Assembly (NCBI GenBank): GCA_013112575.1
Contig: JABFGG010000004.1
Span: forward strand, 124,001-188,000
Direction: 5' to 3'
DNA length: 64,000 nucleotides
DNA from: Chloroflexota bacterium
GTDB taxonomy: Bacteria > Chloroflexota > Anaerolineae > Anaerolineales > UBA11579
The translations under genes were made by a program, and so were the position numbers. The notes below the pieces were generated by a model. The model was not told the origin of the DNA. It worked only from the letters and a program-made list of their open reading frames with translations, and did no database searches. Below, piece by piece: positions 61,199 to 64,000 of this stretch (positions are counted from its first letter, which is position 1; the number at the start of each line of letters is the position of its first letter).

Positions 61199-61690
61199 AT
61201 GAGCGAGAAACCTGCCAAAGTGGCAGATAATGTAGTTGTGAGTATGGAATATACCCTGACCGTTGAGGGTGACGTGGTCGATTCTTCAAAAGAAGCTGGC
61301 CCCATTGAGTTCTTGCAAGGGCATGCCAACATCATCCCCGGCCTGGAAAGCGAGCTTTATGGTCTGAAGGTTGGCGATAGCAAAGAGGTTACTGTTGAGC
61401 CCGCCAATGGCTATGGTGAGCTGGATGATGAAGCTTTCCAGGAAGTCGCTCGCAGCGAATTCCCCGATGAGATTACGCCAGAAATTGGCATGGAATTGCA
61501 AATGCGCCAGGGTGAGCAGATCATCGAAGCTACTGTAGTTGAGCTTGGGGATGAGATGATAAAACTCGATTTTAACCACCCGCTGGCTGGCAAGACCCTC
61601 AACTTTTCTGTCAAGGTTGCAGACCTGCGCGAGGCCACTCAGGAAGAAAAGGATCATGGCCACGTGCACAGCCACGGCCATCACCACTAA
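61199..61690 (+). CDS. FKBP-type peptidyl-prolyl isomerase (SlyD-like)
   Basis: 163 residues. The FKBP core VVSMEYTLTVEGDVVDSS and PIEFLQGHANIIPGLESELYGLKVGDSKEVTVEP surround an IF-type insert, then a metal-rich C-terminus ending HVHSHGHHH, as in SlyD. Catalyses proline isomerisation and can bind nickel. Good ribosome site (AGGAG) before ATG 61199. Confidence 0.93.
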   Translation: MSEKPAKVADNVVVSMEYTLTVEGDVVDSSKEAGPIEFLQGHANIIPGLESELYGLKVGDSKEVTVEPANGYGELDDEAFQEVARSEFPDEITPEIGMELQMRQGEQIIEATVVELGDEMIKLDFNHPLAGKTLNFSVKVADLREATQEEKDHGHVHSHGHHH

Positions 61691-61717
61691 AAGCCAATAA
61701 ACAAAGCTAAATAATTA

Positions 61718-61745
61718 GCAAGGATAGGTTTTTGCCTATCCTTGC
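61718..61745. terminator. 11-bp inverted repeat
   Basis: GCAAGGATAGG (61718-61728) and CCTATCCTTGC (61735-61745). There is no T run outside the stem, so it may be weak or serve both genes. Confidence 0.5.
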
Positions 61746-61753
61746 ATGGTTTA

Positions 61754-62548
61754 ATGGAAGTCATGAAAGCCATTATTACAGGGGCAAGTAGCAGCTTAGG
61801 TCAGGTTCTATCGAAACGTCTCGTGGCGCATAACTGGCAAGTTGTGCCCTGGGAGCGCGGTGCTTACCCGGCAGGCGATTGGGAAATTGGTACAGCCTTC
61901 CTCGAAAGCGAAGAACCACAGGCTATCTTTCATCTGGCATTTGCAGCAGAATCCACGGGCCTTGAGGATGAATCCTGGTTGGTCAATGTGGAGTGGACGC
62001 GTTGGTTAGCCTCGCAGGCTGCTGAACTCGAAGCGCTATTTATCTTCACCAGTTCAGTGATGGTGTGGACCGACGCTGCGACTGGGCCTTTTATTCCTGA
62101 GAATGATACTGATGCAGTTGAAGGCTACGGCTACGAAAAACGCCAGGCAGAGCTAGCCGCCCTGGAAGCCAACCCTGATACAGTCATAACACGACTTGGG
62201 TGGCAAATCGGCCACACAGCTGGTGGACGGCACATGCTTGATCACATTGAAAAGCAAATCGCGGAACATGGCAAGTTGTCAGCCAGCCAGGCATGGTACC
62301 CGGCCTGCTCATTCCTTGAAGACACAGCTGCAGCCCTGCTGCGTCTGGCTGCAATGCCCGGTGATGTTTACCTGTTGGATGCAAACGAAAGGTGGAACTA
62401 TTTCGAGATTGCCCAGGCCTTGAAAGAATTGCACAATAAAGATTGGTTGATTGAGTCTGATGGTGATTTCATTTACGACCAGCGCATGCTGGACCCCCGC
62501 AGCCAGATGCCAGCATTATCTCGGCGTTTGCCATTGCACAAGCCCTGA
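61754..62548 (+). CDS. NAD-dependent epimerase/dehydratase (SDR extended type)
   Basis: About 264 residues from ATG 61754; ATG 61763 is equally possible. Rossmann start AIITGASSSLGQVLSKRL, then IFTSSVMVW near residue 97 and GYGYEKRQAELAALEA with the Y-x-x-x-K pair near 125, typical of epimerase-type SDR enzymes. Shorter than most and without a clear sugar-specificity motif; likely a sugar nucleotide or small carbonyl reductase. Confidence 0.8.
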   Translation: MEVMKAIITGASSSLGQVLSKRLVAHNWQVVPWERGAYPAGDWEIGTAFLESEEPQAIFHLAFAAESTGLEDESWLVNVEWTRWLASQAAELEALFIFTSSVMVWTDAATGPFIPENDTDAVEGYGYEKRQAELAALEANPDTVITRLGWQIGHTAGGRHMLDHIEKQIAEHGKLSASQAWYPACSFLEDTAAALLRLAAMPGDVYLLDANERWNYFEIAQALKELHNKDWLIESDGDFIYDQRMLDPRSQMPALSRRLPLHKP

Positions 62549-62563
62549 TCGGAAAGCCCGGGG

Positions 62564-63535
62564 TCAGCGTTTACGCAGTTTTGGGTTAACGATCTCATCT
62601 AGGGCGCGGCCTACCAAATAGAAGGAACTGCAAAATAGCATGATGGCCAGCGCGGGCCAGATGATAGCGTGCCATTGACCATCCAGCGTGAACCAGCGGA
62701 AGGTGCGCTGATTGAGAAAGATCATACTCCCCCAGGTGATCACATCATTAGAACGAGCATAAAAGGACAAGAGTGATTCTGTAAGCACTGCTCCGACTAC
62801 CGTGAATACCGCCTGTACTAAAGCCAATGGCATGAGGGCTGGCAGGATGTGCTGGCGCAGGATGTGGAAATGGCCGCCCCCGGAAAGGCGAGCAACGTCA
62901 ATATAAGTTTTTGTGGCGATCGTGAGCGTATGTGATTTGACCACAATAGCCTGACCGCCAAGCCCAACCAGGATGCCATATAACAAAATGATATGCCACA
63001 CTTCCAGCGTAACGATCAAACCAAAGATCAAAAGAATGATGGGCGCGGGAGCCAACACGAACACATCGGCAACGCCCATAAGAATGGCATTGGACATTCC
63101 CCCAAAATAACCCGCCATTCCGCCCACGAGTGTGGATATGCTCACCGCTACCACCGCGGCCCCAAGACCTACCAGGAAGGAGCTACGTGCGGCGAAAACA
63201 AGCTGGCTAAGAATATCACGTCCAAAATTATCCGTGCCTAACAAATGCTCCGAGCTGGGCGCTGTTGGGTGAGGGATCAACTCAATATCGAAACCTTTCA
63301 TAGGGTCATAAATACGTTCGGGCCATACAGTGCCAATCAGCATAGGATGGATGAAAGAACTGATCGCAAAGATCAGGATAATGGTCAAACCGACGATGCC
63401 CAAGGGGTTGCGCCGGAAAGTATCCCAACTGGAACAGAATTGCAAAAAGTTTGCAGACCAGCGGTGGCGCAATAGATCGAAGGCACTATAACGCTGAGTG
63501 GATTGTTGGGAGAGTTGGGCACCGGTACTAGACAT
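62564..63535 (-). CDS. ABC peptide-importer permease (DppC/OppC-like)
   Basis: 323 residues from ATG 63535, six membrane segments. The N-terminal RRNPLGIVGLTIILIFAISSFIHPML, the extracytoplasmic APSSEHLLGTDNFGRDILSQLVFAARSSFLVGLGAAVVA with the conserved GTDxxGRD, and the EAA-type loop RLSGGGHFHILRQHILPALMP identify the family. It pairs with the next gene; the ATPases and binding protein lie outside the window. Confidence 0.95.
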   Translation of the reverse strand: MSSTGAQLSQQSTQRYSAFDLLRHRWSANFLQFCSSWDTFRRNPLGIVGLTIILIFAISSFIHPMLIGTVWPERIYDPMKGFDIELIPHPTAPSSEHLLGTDNFGRDILSQLVFAARSSFLVGLGAAVVAVSISTLVGGMAGYFGGMSNAILMGVADVFVLAPAPIILLIFGLIVTLEVWHIILLYGILVGLGGQAIVVKSHTLTIATKTYIDVARLSGGGHFHILRQHILPALMPLALVQAVFTVVGAVLTESLLSFYARSNDVITWGSMIFLNQRTFRWFTLDGQWHAIIWPALAIMLFCSSFYLVGRALDEIVNPKLRKR

Positions 63536-63540
63536 ATGCT

Positions 63541-64000
63541 TTAAACTGCGTTGGTCAGACGGAGACGGGGATCGAGATAAACGTAAAGGACATCCAGGAA
63601 GATGTGTGCTGATAATGTAACGATACCTACAATGGAGAGAAAGCCCATCATGATGGGTAAATCCTGGAACTGGATCGCGTTGAATAGGATCATACCGATG
63701 CCCTGCCAATCAAAGACTTGCTCGATCACCAGGCTACCCAATAGGACAAAAGGCAGGTTCAACAGCATACGCGTGAATACAGGGAACAGAGCGTTGCGTG
63801 CAATGTGGCGGTCGCGGATCACATCTTCGGGCAGGCCCTTTGCGCGTGCTGTGAGCACATAATCTTCCTGCATGGTTTCCAGCATAGCCGTGCGCATCAA
63901 CATCATGGTTTCACCAAAGGAAAGCATAACTACGGTGCCCAAAGGCAAAACCAGGTGGCGCAACACATCCACAGCGTACACAGCAACGCCCTCTTCAGTC
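63541..64000 (-). CDS. ABC peptide-importer permease (DppB/OppB-like), 5' part missing
   Basis: The frame is open to the right edge. The visible C-terminal 152 residues include LRHLVLPLGTVVMLSFGETMMLMRTAM, EDYVLTARAKGLPEDVIRDRHIARNALFPVFTRMLLNL, the EAA-type loop, and a typical end VYLDPRLRLTNAV. Five bases separate its stop from the DppC-like start. Confidence 0.95.
   Translation of the reverse strand, partial: TEEGVAVYAVDVLRHLVLPLGTVVMLSFGETMMLMRTAMLETMQEDYVLTARAKGLPEDVIRDRHIARNALFPVFTRMLLNLPFVLLGSLVIEQVFDWQGIGMILFNAIQFQDLPIMMGFLSIVGIVTLSAHIFLDVLYVYLDPRLRLTNAV

Noticed and set aside
61718..61745. strong rho-independent terminator
   Set aside because: The stem is perfect but no T run follows on either side, so it is listed only as an inverted repeat of uncertain effect.

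Overview
The window looks like a chromosomal segment of a Chloroflexota bacterium, most likely Anaerolineae. This is a judgement from gene style: a glutamate-mutase MutL-type gene behind a membrane-protein operon, GT-C glycosyltransferases, TadE/TadG-like proteins beside an ECF sigma/anti-sigma pair, a stand-alone bacterial Elp3, and an F420-type nitroreductase-fold protein. No rRNA or other decisive marker is present. Most of the window has balanced to moderately high GC; roughly 8.8-16.5 kb is visibly AT-rich and stands apart.

Layout. 1-5.4 kb (minus): a tightly overlapping operon of five poorly known membrane-linked proteins ending in a MutL-family ATPase that runs off the left edge. 5.6-8.6 kb (plus): a membrane protein, a DUF92 protein and a DegT-family aminotransferase; four DnaA-box-like sites lie between the first two. 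8.7 kb: tRNA-Pro(CGG), in which a 6.2-kb integrative element is inserted. A perfect 45-bp direct repeat (8745-8789 and 14946-14990) marks its ends. It carries a BglII-like endonuclease and an MT-A70 methyltransferase, a tyrosine recombinase, an HTH/zinc-ribbon protein, a Rep_trans-type replication initiator, two large nested hairpins, an Xre regulator and small unknown genes. Next to it (15.0-16.5 kb) is a second accessory patch: a Trypco1-like gene, a membrane pentapeptide-repeat gene and the C-terminal remnant of a related integrase. 16.6-21.8 kb: an ArsR/SRPBCC pair under an evident palindromic operator, a phosphotransferase and two GT-C membrane proteins. 21.8-28.7 kb: a possibly frameshifted secreted protein, an ECF sigma/anti-sigma pair, an FHA protein, an FkbM methyltransferase and three TadE/TadG-like proteins. 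28.8-31.2 kb: RNase H, tRNAs Cys, Gly and Phe, a hexapeptide acetyltransferase and WecB. 31.2-41.9 kb: mostly housekeeping and single-function genes (AraC regulator, SAM hydrolase, LOG, Elp3, RecO, DoxX, SpoIIE-type phosphatase). 42-50 kb (minus): a lipoprotein dioxygenase, a TPR membrane protein, and an operon encoding a pilin-like protein with beta-sandwich repeats, a REC-CpaE-like ATPase and a hybrid histidine kinase. 51.6-55.2 kb: dnaA, an AlkD-like protein, an SPL-like radical SAM protein and a TPR protein. 55.2-64 kb: a phosphodiesterase, a sugar-type ABC importer, an FKBP isomerase, an epimerase and the start of a peptide-type ABC importer cut by the right edge.

How the genes fit together. 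Surface assembly and signalling recur: the 22.5-28.7 kb block and the 42-50 kb operon both pair Tad/Flp-like secreted proteins with regulators (sigma/anti-sigma/FHA; REC-CpaE/hybrid kinase). The accessory region is a chromosomal insertion hotspot at a tRNA gene, with an apparently active element next to debris of an older relative. The best candidates for something little described are the element with its R-M pair and putative rolling-circle origins, the Trypco1/pentapeptide pair, the disordered membrane protein with repeated P-x-W-L motifs in the MutL operon, and the pilin-repeat fusion with its private signalling genes.
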